Position numbers and translations under genes: made by a program. Shown here piece by piece: positions 51,994-62,500 of a stretch of DNA of 64,000 nt. Each line of letters starts with the position of its first letter. Position 1 is the first letter of the stretch. Source of the stretch: Methylicorpusculum oleiharenae (lineage in GTDB: Bacteria; Pseudomonadota; Gammaproteobacteria; Methylococcales; Methylomonadaceae); contig NZ_WUTY02000002.1 of NCBI RefSeq assembly GCF_009828925.2, positions 1 through 64,000 of the forward strand, written 5' to 3'. The notes below the pieces were generated by a model, which worked only from the letters and a program-made list of their open reading frames with translations, searched no databases and was not told the origin of the DNA.

Positions 51994-52844
51994 GATGATC
52001 TCCTTACTTGCTCTCTCAGTGTTTCCTGGACCTCCTTTACCCACGCCCTGGCCGTACTCTCATCAACCCCCATAGCCTCTGCGATGGAATGGGTCGTCGC
52101 GATTCTTTTTGTCTTGTACGGGACGTCATCCATAAAAAGGCGAAACGCTAGGCGTTTTCGTTCATCCGGAACATGCTTTTTCAACAGGCGATCGACATCC
52201 ATCTGATCGATAAAGTCGTTGACCCCGTCAAACATCGATGGGTCGTAAGATGTTTGTTCCTGTAACGTCTCGTCATCGTAATTAACGACTGGTTCATGGA
52301 ACGATACAATCCGTTCGCCATCCAATTCGATGAGGTCTTCCTCGTCTTCTATCAACTGGTCGTCTGCCCCAAGGCTTTTCGGCTCGTCGTTTCGTGTGGA
52401 AGCCTTAATTTTCGCCTTGTCTGCCTTCTCCGCGAGGATATCTTCTTCGGTTCTGCGCAGTTGGACTTCCTTCGCGAGGGCATCTTTGATCCTAAAGCTG
52501 AGTCGGGCGTGAAATGCTTCCCGGAACCCTGCACCGTCCGACGAATTCGGTTTCGCGGCTGCCGTGAAAACGGATTCATGTGTTCGCCAAATTATGTCCC
52601 ATCCCTCGTTTAGATGATAGCGGCTGACTTTCCGACGGAGTTCTGCAATGACAAGATCGCTAAGTTGCTTGGCTAAGGCATTCCGCACCTGCCCGTTCGC
52701 CTTAGCGCCCAATCCCTGGAGGGCGCAGAACAACACCTGTACGCCGTATTCGAGGTGAAGATTCTCCGCGATGGCACATTGCCAGCCGTTGTGGTCATTT
52801 GAGTCGGGCGGAGGTGGAACAGTTTGTTTCAGGTTTTTATTCAT
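51990..52844 (-). CDS. Sigma-70-like (region 4-type HTH) protein
   Basis: The product is about 284 residues. The first half reads VRNALAKQLSDLVIAELRRK, then WDIIWRTHESVFTAAAKP and GAGFREAFHARLSFRIKDAL, resembling region 2-like helices of divergent sigma factors. The acidic middle (DDQLIEDEEDLIELDGERIV) is followed by KKHVPDERKRLAFRLFMDDV and a region 4-like HTH THSIAEAMGVDESTARAWVK. The ATG at 52842-52844 is preferred because AAAGGATG lies upstream; the previous ATG is 21 bp earlier. It overlaps the next gene by 4 bp. It probably controls its own operon. Confidence 0.65.
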   Translation of the reverse strand: MNKNLKQTVPPPPDSNDHNGWQCAIAENLHLEYGVQVLFCALQGLGAKANGQVRNALAKQLSDLVIAELRRKVSRYHLNEGWDIIWRTHESVFTAAAKPNSSDGAGFREAFHARLSFRIKDALAKEVQLRRTEEDILAEKADKAKIKASTRNDEPKSLGADDQLIEDEEDLIELDGERIVSFHEPVVNYDDETLQEQTSYDPSMFDGVNDFIDQMDVDRLLKKHVPDERKRLAFRLFMDDVPYKTKRIATTHSIAEAMGVDESTARAWVKEVQETLREQVRRSS

Positions 52845-52951
52845 GTAACATCCTTTTCTTCTCATTACATATAGGTAAGCGACTCAAGCGCTAAAAATGC
52901 GGGGAAGGCTACTAAAATTTTTTGAGTCATGTGCAATAGGGTGACCAGGAT

Positions 52952-53971
52952 TCACAAAAGGACAATGTTTACTTGTTTTCCAAAAACCTCGTGCACCGCT
53001 GGAATCAAATGGTCATGATGGCTCAGGAAGATGACTTGGGTTTGTTCGGATAATGCCTTAAGTGCTTCAAACCCCGCTTTTGATCGGACATCATCGTAGT
53101 TGATAAATAGATCGTCGGCGACGAATGGCAACGGCATGGCTTGTTCCAGGTGCATTTCCAAGGCCGCCAGTCGAAGTGCCAAATAAAGCTGATCTCGTGT
53201 GCCGTCACTCATGCCCGAAATACCAACCAACTTGCCATCGGCGCGCAACCCCTCCAACACCATCGGCTCCCGTTCAAAATCCACCATCAGCTTACTAAAC
53301 GATCCGGATGTTAATGTCGAAAAGATCGCACCTGCTCGTTGCAACAGTGGCCCCTGCTTCTCTTCTCGATAGCGGTCAATTGACCAACGGAGCAAGCGGC
53401 CGGCGGTGAAAACTTTCACATAGCGTTCTGCCGCATCTGCCATTTGCGCAAGCGCCTCTTGGCGCTGAGCCTCAGCTTGTGTCGCCGCGTCTGAACCACC
53501 GATTTCGGACAAAACCCGCAAGGCGTTTGCATGGTCAGCCGAAAGCATCGTTTGCTGCTGCACGGCATCAGCAATTTCATCGTTGATGTGTGCGAGCTCA
53601 GCGGCCAGATGAAGCAGATTAGCCGCATCAATCTCCGCTTCGATTTGCAGCCGCGTTAGGCCATCTCCCCCATTGAGAAGTGTCGCCTTAGTCTCTGCAA
53701 GCTCGGCATTGAGACGACGTTGCTCGTCAGATCGAGCAATGGCTGCATTCAACAAAGTCGTGGTGTCGACGCCTGCTTTTTCCATTAACGGTTTCAAACT
53801 CGCCGTGGCGGTTTGACTGGATTCTTTGGCTTCCAATACCTGGCTGTTTGGGGTAGGACAAGCAGTCGTGTCACCAGCCGCCATTTTGATCTCTCGAAAG
53901 TACGGTCGCTGGGCGGAGTGGCTATATAAACCGGAACAGAACATGTGACCCCAGCTCATGGATGTTGTCAT
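52952..53971 (-). pseudogene. YhaN/SMC-like ATPase, 5'-truncated
   Basis: The native part begins near residue 45 and contains a coiled coil (EQRRLNAELAETKATLLNGG, AEAQRQEALAQMADAAERYV). Then come the C-terminal ATPase signature GISGMSDGTRDQLYLALRLA, Walker B PFVADDLFINYDD and the switch His in IFLSHHDHLIP. These are the C-terminal motifs of YhaN-type (SbcC/RecN-like) AAA ATPases, which are usually 1000 residues or more. The N-terminal Walker A half is missing, and the first 40 codons look random. It lies upstream of the sigma-like operon and may once have belonged to it. Confidence 0.75.
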
Positions 53972-54281
53972 GCTGGATGAGCTACGGAATTTGCCATTCC
54001 CAGTCTCAGTCGATGCGTCTTTACTATTTCATCTGGATATTAAAGCCCTAGATCGTGCTGATAAACCACTAGCCGTTCGGTCTGCTTCGTGGCGGCATAA
54101 AAAATTCTTTAAAATGAACAAATTGCTCCGTCGACACGCAATTCCCTATTGAATACGAGTAACGGCGCGGGGTATGGTGTTCTCGAAACAGGGTACGCGT
54201 ATACTCGTCGACCTGTTCCATTTACCATAGCTTGCTGTTATTTATTGATGGAGGTCAGATTTCAAAACTTAACCGGAATTT
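53972..54281. other. Junction stretch, no supported gene
   Basis: A 64-codon plus-strand frame (53958-54152, MDVVMLDELRNLPFPVSVDA...) covers part of it but overlaps the truncated ATPase and is not recognised. The rest is AT-rich and uninformative. This is probably a recombination scar. Confidence 0.4.
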
Positions 54282-54488
54282 TTATAAAACGTCGGATTTA
54301 CCTGCAAGCATTTCTTGTTCCGCTTCATACCAGTCCTCTATTTCGTGGCCCGGCGCAAACCCTCTTTTTTCGGCTTTGTAATAGGCACATTCGGCAATTT
54401 CGGCGGTTAAATCGGGTGAGCAACAGCCTTCATTAGCGCATTCTTCGCTTGTGGTTTCTTCAATACTGCTTTTCTTATTTGAGGCCAT
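54282..54488 (-). CDS. DUF2934-family small protein
   Basis: The 68-residue protein ends with IAECAYYKAEKRGFAPGHEI-EDWYEAEQEM, the DUF2934 pattern (I...AY..Ae.RGf.pG.e..DW..AE). The N-terminus carries Cys residues (EECANEGCCSPDLTAEI) that might bind metal. The family is common in methylotrophs and other proteobacteria and has no known role. An RBS-like AAGGAGT lies upstream of the ATG on the minus strand. Confidence 0.8.
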   Translation of the reverse strand: MASNKKSSIEETTSEECANEGCCSPDLTAEIAECAYYKAEKRGFAPGHEIEDWYEAEQEMLAGKSDVL

Positions 54489-54828
54489 CGTTTACTCCTT
54501 AATCAGATTAACAACAGAAATCAGCTACAACACACTTGCAGTAGCAAGAGTTTTTTTAAATCGATCAAAAAATAATCGCTCTAAACATCCATTTGAATAA
54601 AAAGTGACTTTAGGTTTCAAAAGAGCTGGATAAAGGTTAAATATCTAGGCGGCCTTTGGTACGAGCTGGTAAACCGGTTTTTAAAAGGACAAAACCTAAC
54701 GACTAAAAGTTCATACGCTTAGTTGGTTTACTGATATCGAAACATCGCGTCGGAATCCGTAAAGCACGTCCAAGCGGCATAATGCCTAACAACTTTTACG
54801 TTTGGAGCATGACTATTGTCTGAGTTCA
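54489..54828. other. Intergenic stretch, no supported gene
   Basis: This 340-bp AT-rich stretch between the DUF2934 gene and the IS200-type element holds the promoter of the DUF2934 gene on the minus strand. No repeat or recognisable gene is present. Confidence 0.45.
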
Positions 54829-55475
54829 GTAAGTATCCCCCGGCAAAGCCGGGGGCTTTATGTTGTGAACCGCTCAAAGCGGTAAATAGGGTCGCTAACG
54901 CGGCCCTTTCATAATGGCCGCCCATAGGCGGCGACTCACTGCCAAAGGTTCATTTGTTCAATTCGTTGGTCTTCCTGTTCTTGATGCCGGATATACTCCC
55001 GAATCATCGTTTCATCCCGACCTACCACACAAAATAACCTCTCGCCCAGAAATGTTGCCTTACAAAATTCCGTTTCTGTTCACCATAAACCCGCGCCAAA
55101 TGAATCGCGCTCTTGCCCTTGATGTGACCAATCACTTGCGACACCGCATATTTCGGCGGGATCGAAATCAGCATGTGCACATGATCCGGCATCAAGTGAC
55201 CTTCCAGTATCCGGCTCTCTTTCTGGCCCGCAAGCCTCCGAAACACCTCCCCTAAATGTTTTCGCAATTCCTTGTACAGCGTTCGACGCCGGCACTTTGG
55301 TATAAATACCACATGATATTTGCACTCCCATTTCGAGTGGCTTAAGCTTTCGTTCTCGTCCATCAGGTTCTCCTTTTTCGCGTTTGCTTGGCGGCTCACG
55401 CGTTCGAGTGTCCTGATGGACTCCTCTAAATATCAAACTTTTGCTGTCTCCCCGGCAGAGCCGGGGGATTTCTCA
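54829..55475. mobile_element. IS200/IS605-type element
   Basis: The element is bounded by hairpins typical of the family: CCCCCGGC-AAA-GCCGGGGG at 54837-54855 and CCCCGGC-AGA-GCCGGGG at 55450-55466. A Y1-type transposase gene lies between them on the minus strand. There are no terminal inverted repeats in the usual sense, as expected. The right end lies at or next to the 3' end of the CDF transporter gene (stop 55473). Confidence 0.75.
54936..55363 (-). pseudogene. tnpA: IS200-type Y1 transposase, frameshifted near the end
   Basis: From the ATG at 55361-55363 the product reads MDENESLSHSKWECKYHVVF, IPKCRRRTLYKELRKHLGEV, then LMPDHVHMLISIPPKYAVSQ with the HUH motif and HFWARGYFVW before a stop at 55022. 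The expected continuation (VGRDETMIREYIRHQEQEDQ) is present in another frame down to 54936. The shift of one or two bases at the TTTTGTGTGG run removes the catalytic Tyr helix end, so the copy is probably inactive. Confidence 0.8.
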
Positions 55476-56075
55476 TTTTTGGTTAATTGAACCACGAAGA
55501 ACTCTTATTGACGACAAAAGTAGAAGTGTGGCCAATAAGGCTGCGACGATTAGGTCCGGCCAATGATTATCCAATGCCCAAACGCCTATTGCGGCTATAA
55601 TGACCGACAAATTGGACGCAATGTCATTGCGCGAACACTCATAAACAGAACTCATGTTGATATCTTCGTGACGATGTCGCCAAAGCAGATAAAGGCAAAG
55701 TCCATTCGCGGCTAAACCGGCCAAGCTGAATATACCCATGACTTGATACGACGGTAGTTCCGGGTTTGCCAGACGATTGACAATTTGTGCTACCACACCC
55801 GCCGATGCTGCAAAAATTAATCCGCCTTTGAACAGTGCAACGCGAGCTTTGGTTTGGGAATTGCGGCTGACGGCAAACAGGCTCAGGCCATAAGTCATTG
55901 CATCGCCCAAATTATCCAGGGAATCGGATAGCAAAGCGGTGGACTTGCCATACAGCGCCGCAAATACAATGACTGCGAACATCACCGCGTTGATCAACAA
56001 TACCTTGATTAAGGTACCGCGCTGCCTCTCCAGAAGTGCTTCCGCCGCACAGTCGTTTTCGCAACAGGATGCCAT
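55473..56075 (-). CDS. Cation diffusion facilitator-family transporter (short form)
   Basis: The 200-residue membrane protein has six hydrophobic segments (LIKVLLINAVMFAVIVFAAL through PDLIVAALLATLLLLSSIRV). The conserved metal-site regions are LLSDSLDNLGDAMTYG (HxxxD-like DNLGD) and CSRNDIASNLSVI. A Cys-rich start MASCCENDCAAEALL may bind metal. The usual cytoplasmic domain of CDF proteins is missing, as in short members linked to heavy-metal operons. It is divergent from the copper/silver pump genes and probably exports a divalent cation. Its 3' end abuts an IS200-type element. Confidence 0.85.
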   Translation of the reverse strand: MASCCENDCAAEALLERQRGTLIKVLLINAVMFAVIVFAALYGKSTALLSDSLDNLGDAMTYGLSLFAVSRNSQTKARVALFKGGLIFAASAGVVAQIVNRLANPELPSYQVMGIFSLAGLAANGLCLYLLWRHRHEDINMSSVYECSRNDIASNLSVIIAAIGVWALDNHWPDLIVAALLATLLLLSSIRVLRGSINQK

Positions 56076-56204
56076 GGGCTAATCTCGAAACATTGAAATT
56101 AGATTAAATGATGGCATAAACTTCATTCGTTTATCAAACCCGAATGCAACGTAAATCCGAAACATCGAATGGCAACAGGCTTTAGGAAATATTACAGTTT
56201 TTCA

Positions 56205-56223
56205 ACCTTGCCAGTGGTAAGTT
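56205..56223. promoter_or_regulatory. Possible MerR/CueR-type operator
   Basis: ACCTTGCCAGTGGTAAGTT is an imperfect 19-bp dyad of the ACCTT(C/G)CC...GG.AAG(G)T type bound by copper-responsive MerR regulators. It lies between the CDF gene and the efflux operon. No cueR-like gene is in the window and the promoter boxes are unclear. Confidence 0.35.
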
Positions 56224-56358
56224 CTCAAATTCGGTAATAACCGGTAAATTAGCAGACCATCAGGGATTTAAATTTCAAAAGTGTTTGTTTTCTTAGCAAA
56301 TTAGGTATAGGCTTAAAAGAAGGATCATTTCGCTACTATAGAATCTAAGATATCCAAA

Positions 56359-56712
56359 ATGTTCAGCCGCAGGCTAGTCGTATTGTTAATGCTCATCATG
56401 GCAGTCATGCCTGTAAGTGTGACGTATGCGCATTACTCCGGCAACGAATTATTTTCTACAGTGCATTCCATTTCCAGTGATGATTTGGCGACTGACAAGA
56501 ACATATCAAACGTCGGACAAGACCATCATTGCCATCCCAGTAAATATCATCCTTCTACTTGCAACTTTCATGTTTGCGTCGATTGTGCGCTTGCTTCGTC
56601 TTTCATATTCCTTTCATTGCAGCGCGTAACTAACTACGTCGCGTTTGCAAAGCCGGAATTCCTTTCCCTCCATCTCCCGCCTAACACAAAGCCACCTACA
56701 GCGACCCTTTAA
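56359..56712 (+). CDS. Small exported His/Cys-rich protein of the metal-efflux locus
   Basis: The 117-residue product has a signal peptide (MFSRRLVVLLMLIMAVMPVS, cleavage near TYAH). The metal-site-like segment is VGQDHHCHPSKYHPSTCNFH-VCVDC, with four His and four Cys in about 25 residues. A hydrophobic stretch ALASSFIFLSL follows. Similar small proteins occur in front of CzcCBA/CusCBA operons; they may carry copper or silver in the periplasm. It lies 136 bp before the outer-membrane factor gene, in the same direction. Confidence 0.7.
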   Translation: MFSRRLVVLLMLIMAVMPVSVTYAHYSGNELFSTVHSISSDDLATDKNISNVGQDHHCHPSKYHPSTCNFHVCVDCALASSFIFLSLQRVTNYVAFAKPEFLSLHLPPNTKPPTATL

Positions 56713-56848
56713 GCGTTTTAGAACGGCCTTCCAACACCTGGTTTATAAGGCCTTCAAGGCAATCGCGGTTCAGGTTTTCCAACGCGCTATCGCTGATTAG
56801 TTGGATCGCATTGATTGTCGTCGCCAATATGACGTTTTGAGGATCATT

Positions 56849-58138
56849 ATGTCGCCAGATTTACCCATTACCCGCTACCATCTGATAGCGGTATTGTGGC
56901 TTGCCTGTAGTGCCGCCTACAGTACGGAGCAACCTGTTTTGTCTTTACAAGCCGCCACCGAACTTGCCGTGCAGGACAATCCCGGCTTGGCGCAGATCAA
57001 CGCACGAGCCCAAGCCATGGCCGCTATCCCATCGCAAGTCGGCACGTTACCCGACCCGGCCATCAGTTTCAGTTCGCTGAACTTGCCGACCGATACCTTC
57101 GATACCCGGCAGGAACCGATGACGCAAATGCAATTCGGCGTATCGCAGAGCATACCCTTTCCGGGCAAATTGGCGTTAAACGAACAAGCCGCCGGTTTTG
57201 CGGCCGAGGCCGCCGCGCACGATGTCATCGAAGCGAGGTGGCGATTATTGCGCGACGTGAAAAAGATCTGGTGGTCGCTGTTTTATCTAGACCGTGCACT
57301 GGAAATTATCAAGGCCAATCAGGATTTACTTCGGCAATTCGTTGCGATCGCGCAAACCAAATATCAAGTGGGCGAAGGCTTACAACAGGATGTGCTATTG
57401 GCGCAACTGGAACTATCCCGCCTGCTAGATAACGAACTTGTTCTCGTCGGGACTCGCGAACGAGCAAAAGCGCAATTGAATGCCTTACTCGATAGGCCGG
57501 CGGATCAGCAAATCGCTTTACCCAAAGCGGTTTCGGAAACATTGCCCAACTTGATGGCGGAGTCTGCATTATTCGAACAAGCGGAAAACGCCAGGGCATT
57601 GCTCGCTTCCCGGCGCGAATCGGTCAATGTGGCGCAAACGCGTTTGGAGTTGGCCAAGAAAGACTATTTTCCGGATTTTAATGTCGGTGCCTCTTATGGC
57701 ATTCGTGACAACACACTCGCGAATGCCGATCGAGCGGATTTTCTTAGTATGAAATTGAGCATGACGGTTCCGATTTTTTTGGACAGCAGACAAGCCAAGG
57801 CGGTTGATCAACGTACCAGCGAATTGATGCAGCAAAGGTATGAATTACAAGACGAGTGGAACCGTGTACGAGCCGATATTTCAACCGCCTATAGCGATTT
57901 TCATCAAACCAAGAATCAGGTGGTTCTATTTAAAAGCGGCATCATTCCCCAGGCTCGGCAAACCGTTGCCTCTATGTTGGCCGGTTATCAGGTGGGCAAG
58001 GTCGATTTCCTGAATCTGGTGCGCAGCCAAATCACCTTATACAACTATGAAACCCAATACTGGAAGGCTTTAAGCGAAGCCAATCAGGCGTTAGCTCAAT
58101 TGAGTGCCATGGTCGGCAAGGAAGAAATCTATGAATAA
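56849..58138 (+). CDS. Outer-membrane factor of RND metal efflux (CusC/CzcC-like)
   Basis: The product is about 429 residues, starting MSPDLPITRYHLIAVLWLAC with a signal peptide. It has two TolC-type repeats: LSLQAATELAVQDNPGLAQI, ARAQAMAAIPSQVGTLPDPA, then RAQLNALLDRP-like RAKAQLNALLDRPADQQIAL, and VNVAQTRLELAKKDYFPDFN. TolC-family trimers form the outer-membrane exit duct. The ATG at 56849 follows GAGG at suitable spacing; an earlier in-frame ATG is less likely. It overlaps the next gene by 8 bp. Confidence 0.9.
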   Translation: MSPDLPITRYHLIAVLWLACSAAYSTEQPVLSLQAATELAVQDNPGLAQINARAQAMAAIPSQVGTLPDPAISFSSLNLPTDTFDTRQEPMTQMQFGVSQSIPFPGKLALNEQAAGFAAEAAAHDVIEARWRLLRDVKKIWWSLFYLDRALEIIKANQDLLRQFVAIAQTKYQVGEGLQQDVLLAQLELSRLLDNELVLVGTRERAKAQLNALLDRPADQQIALPKAVSETLPNLMAESALFEQAENARALLASRRESVNVAQTRLELAKKDYFPDFNVGASYGIRDNTLANADRADFLSMKLSMTVPIFLDSRQAKAVDQRTSELMQQRYELQDEWNRVRADISTAYSDFHQTKNQVVLFKSGIIPQARQTVASMLAGYQVGKVDFLNLVRSQITLYNYETQYWKALSEANQALAQLSAMVGKEEIYE

Positions 58139-59531
58139 GACAAGTTGGCTGGTTTCCGTTCTAACATTAACGATAGGGATCGGCATAGGCAGCTGGTTGA
58201 CCGAATACCATCAAAATACATCTGAGCATAAAGATAGTCGCGCTAATGCAAAAACAAACGGCGAAACAAAGCGCCTCTTGTTCTACCGCAATCCGATGAA
58301 TCCCTCCGTGACTTCGCCCGTGCCGGCGAAAGACCCCATGGGTATGGATTACGTTCCAGTCTATGCCGATGATTCAAACGGCGCCACCGAGCCGTCAGGC
58401 ACCGTCAAAATCGATCCAGTGACCGAACAAAACATCGGTGTCCGTACGGCCATCGCTCGCCAGGAAACGCTATCGCACATCGTTAGGGCGGTGGGCCGGG
58501 TTGCCTACGACGAAGAACGCCTGATTCGACTACATCCAAAAACAGAAGGCTGGATAGAAACTTTGCGGATAGATAAAACCGGGGAATGGGTCAAAAAAGA
58601 CGACGACTTGCTCAGTATTTATTCTCCCCAACTGGTGGCGAGTCAACAGGAATACATTCTGGCGCTGAATAACCTCAAAGCCCTGGAAAATAGTCCTATC
58701 GAGGATATTCGCCGTGGAGCCGAGGAATTGCTCAGAAGTTCGCGTGAACGCCTGAAACTACTGGATGTGCCAACCCATCAACTGCACGACCTGACTCGCA
58801 CGCAGCAAATCAAAAAAAGTCTACATATTCATTCTCCGGCCGCAGGCATCGTCATGAATATTGGCGTTCGCGAAGGTCAATATGTCACGCCGGCCACCGA
58901 GCTTTACATGATAGCCGATCTCTCCACCGTCTGGGTCTACGCCGATATTTATGAATATGAATTGCCTTGGGTCAAAGGAGGCGACCCGGTTGAAATGCAG
59001 TTAGCGGGAATTCCGGGCCGCACTTTCAAGGGTAGGTTGGCTTATGTCTATCCCTATGCCGAGGCCAAAACGCGATCCATAAAAGTCCGGCTGGCGTTCG
59101 ACAATTCGGAACTGTTACTGAAACCGGACATGTATGCGCAAGTCGCCATCATGGCCCGTAGACAGTTGAAAGCGGTGACCCTGCCCAGCGAAGCGATCGT
59201 CCGTTCAGGCACCCGAGATCAAGTCTTCGTGAAGCGGGCTCCGGGCAAGTTCGAGCCGCGCCTAGTGACGCTGGGGCTTGCCTCTAACGGCAGAGTCGCC
59301 GTATTGGAAGGCGTTGAAGCCGGTGAAGAAGTGGTTACCTCGGCACAATTTTTGATCGATTCGGAATCCAAGTTACGCGAGGCGACCGTCAAGATGATCG
59401 CTCCCGGTCACGCCGCCGACGAGCCGGTCGATAGCGATTCCGTGCCCGAGCATCAACATTCGAAGGGGCCGCTTGAACCCATCGATACTGGAGAACATGC
59501 CGTGCAACAGGGAGACCATCGACATGATTAA
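58131..59531 (+). CDS. Periplasmic adaptor of RND metal efflux (CusB-like)
   Basis: The product is about 466 residues. A membrane anchor (SWLVSVLTLTIGIGIGSWL) is followed by a heavy-metal-binding-type segment FYRNPMNPSVTSPVPAKDPM-GMDYVPVY, and then the adaptor domains: YDEERLIRLHPKTEGWIETL, SIYSPQLVASQQEYILALNN, HSPAAGIVMNIGVREGQYV, LADLSTVWVYADIYEYEL-like IADLSTVWVYADIYEYEL. CusB passes Cu(I)/Ag(I) to CusA; the Met residues of the N-terminal segment fit that. In the usual segment the Met is preceded by Cys and His (CPMHP), here replaced by NPMNP. The C-terminus is His-rich (EHQHSKG, HAVQQGDHRHD). The start overlaps the cusC-like stop. Confidence 0.88.
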   Translation: MNKTSWLVSVLTLTIGIGIGSWLTEYHQNTSEHKDSRANAKTNGETKRLLFYRNPMNPSVTSPVPAKDPMGMDYVPVYADDSNGATEPSGTVKIDPVTEQNIGVRTAIARQETLSHIVRAVGRVAYDEERLIRLHPKTEGWIETLRIDKTGEWVKKDDDLLSIYSPQLVASQQEYILALNNLKALENSPIEDIRRGAEELLRSSRERLKLLDVPTHQLHDLTRTQQIKKSLHIHSPAAGIVMNIGVREGQYVTPATELYMIADLSTVWVYADIYEYELPWVKGGDPVEMQLAGIPGRTFKGRLAYVYPYAEAKTRSIKVRLAFDNSELLLKPDMYAQVAIMARRQLKAVTLPSEAIVRSGTRDQVFVKRAPGKFEPRLVTLGLASNGRVAVLEGVEAGEEVVTSAQFLIDSESKLREATVKMIAPGHAADEPVDSDSVPEHQHSKGPLEPIDTGEHAVQQGDHRHD

Positions 59532-62500
59532 TGCATTAATCAATAGTTCGCTCAAAGACCGTTTCATCGTGCTATTGGCGGCTATTATCCTGGGATTGGC
59601 TGGACTATGGTCCTTCAAAAATATACCTTTGGACGCGATACCGGACTTATCCGACGTGCAAGTCATCGTCTTCACGGAATACCCGGGACAAGCGCCTCAG
59701 GTCGTCGAAGACCAGGTCACTTATCCTTTGACTACCGCCATGCTGGCCGTGCCGAAAACCAAAGTCGTTCGCGGTTATTCGTTCTTCGGTTTTTCTTTCG
59801 TGTACATCATTTTCGATGACGGCACCGACATGTATTGGGCCCGATCGAGGGTGTTGGAATATCTCAACTATGTCAGCGGCCGCTTGCCGAAAGGTGTCAA
59901 TCCATCCTTGGGGCCGGACGCCACCGGCGTCGGCTGGGTGTATGAATACGCATTGGTCGACAAAACCGGCAAGCACGATTTGGCCCAACTGCGTTCCATT
60001 CAAGACTGGTATATGCGTTATCCGTTGCAAACCGTGTCCGGAGTATCCGAAGTCGCTTCGGTCGGCGGTTACGTCAAACAGTACCAGATTGAAGTAGACC
60101 CTAATGCGCTGACCGCCTACGGCATCTCATTGAGCAAAGTCAAGCAGGCGATCCAGCGCTCCAATAACGATGTCGGCGGCCGCTTGGTCGAAATGTCCGA
60201 AACCGAATACATGGTGCGCGGCCTTGGGTATATACGGAGCATCGATGACATCAACGGCATACCGGTCGGTGTCGACGCCAACGGCACACCCATCCGCATT
60301 CAGGATATCGCTCATGTCCATATAGGGCCGGAACTGCGCCGTGGCGTGGTGGAACTGAATGGCGAAGGCGAAGTGGCCGGTGGTGTCGTCATCATGCGCT
60401 TTGGTGAAAACGCCAAACAGACCATCATCGGGATCAGAGCCAAGCTTGAGGAACTGAGCAAAGGCCTGCCAGAAGGCGTCGAAATCGTCCCGGTTTATGA
60501 TCGAGGTGATCTGATCGAAAGTGCGGTTGCGACCTTGTACGAGGCATTGACCCAAGAATTGATCATCGTATGCGTGATGGTTGGCTTGTTTTTGCTGCAC
60601 TTGCGATCATCGTTGGTAATCGTGATTACCTTACCGCTGGGCGTGCTGATCGCTTTTATCGTCATGAAATTGCAAGGGCTCAACGCCAACATCATGTCCT
60701 TGGGCGGCATCGCCATTGCGATTGGCGACATGGTCGATGGCGGCATCGTCATGGTCGAAAACGCACATAAGCATTTGGTTGAAGCAGCCGAAAAGAAAAA
60801 GGCCGACCTGACGGAACGAGAACGGTGGCAAGCCATCTCCACGGCATCGAAAGAGGTGGGGTCTACGCTGTTTTTTTCGTTGCTGGTAATCACTGTTTCA
60901 TTTATTCCCATTTTTGCGATGCAGGCTCAGGAAGGCCGGCTATTCAGCCCACTCGCCTTTACCAAATCCTACGCGATGGCCGCCGCGGCAATGTTGACAG
61001 TCACTGTCGTACCGGTATTGATGGGGTACTTTATTCGCGGCAACATTATTCCGGAACACAAAAATCCAGCCAACCGCTTCCTGCATATCCTTCATTCGCC
61101 CGTGTTAAGAATCGCCATGCGTTGGCGCCTAACTACGCTATTGATTGCCGCAATTGCGCTGGGGTCTACTGCTTATCCTTTGTCCAAGACCGGCAGCGAG
61201 TTCATGCCGCCTTTGGATGAAGGCGATATCCTGTATATGCCGTCGACCTTTCCCGGCATATCGATCACTAAAGCGAAAGAACTATTACAACAAACCGACA
61301 AGATATTAAAAACCTTTCCCGAAGTACAGCATGTCTTCGGTAAAGTCGGTCGGGCCGATACCGCGACCGATCCGGCGCCTTTATCGATGATTGAAACCAC
61401 GATTCGGCTCAAGCCCAAAGATCAGTGGCCGGACCCGAATAAGACCACTCGGCAATTAATGAAGGAAATGGATCAAGCCATTCGCTTCCCCGGTATTGCC
61501 AATGCTTGGACCATGCCGATTAAAACCCGCATCGACATGCTGTCTACCGGCATCAAGACGCCGGTCGGCATCAAAGTGTCCGGACCGGATTTGAATGAAT
61601 TACAACGCTTGTCCAAGGAAATTGAACAGGCAATGAAAACGCTGCCGGACACGCTGTCGGCGTTCGGCGATCGCTCGGTTGGCGGCTATTACCTTGATTT
61701 CGACATCGATCGGGACGCCGCCGCACGCTACGGTTTGACGGTCGGCGACGTGCAAGACATCATCCAAAGTGCGATCGGCGGTATGAACGTGACTGAAACG
61801 GTGGAAGGCCTGGAGCGTTATCCGGTCAACCTTCGTTACCCGCGCGAACTCAGGGACAACCTGGAAAGCCTGAAACGGGTTCTGATTCCGGCCCCAACCG
61901 GCGCCCAAATCCCGCTGGCGATGGTGGCCGATTTAGAGCTCAGCCGCGGACCGCCTTCGATTAAAAGCGAAAATGCTCGCCTGAACGCCTGGATTTACGT
62001 CGACATTAAAACCTCCGATATCGGCGGCTTTGTCGCTCAGGCCAAACGAACCCTGGAACAACAGGTCGAGATACCGAAAGGCTATACGGTCAGTTGGTCG
62101 GGCCAGTTCGAATACATGGAACGGGCGGCACAGCGGCTGCGCATCGTCGTACCTTTGACCTTGCTGTTGATCTTCTTGCTACTGTATTTTTCTTTCAGAA
62201 ATATTGCAGAGCCGATCATCGTGATGTTGACGATTCCCTTTGGCCTGATAGGCGGGATTTGGACTATTTACTGGTACGATTTCAATTTATCGGTGGCCGT
62301 CTATGTCGGCTTCATCGCCCTGGCCGGCACGGCCGCCGAGACTGGCGCGATGGTACTGAATTTCATCGACATAGAAATCGCCAAACTACGCGCGCAAAAA
62401 CAGTCGCCGTTAACGGGGCTGGAAATCAAGGACGCCGTCGAAGCCGCTACGGCCATGCGCGTCCGTCCGGTTGCAATTACGGCCTTCACGACCATGTTGG

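Noticed and set aside
53958-54152. 64-codon plus-strand frame at the truncated ATPase border
   Set aside because: It overlaps the ATPase remnant and no family is recognised; it is more likely a chance frame or scar.
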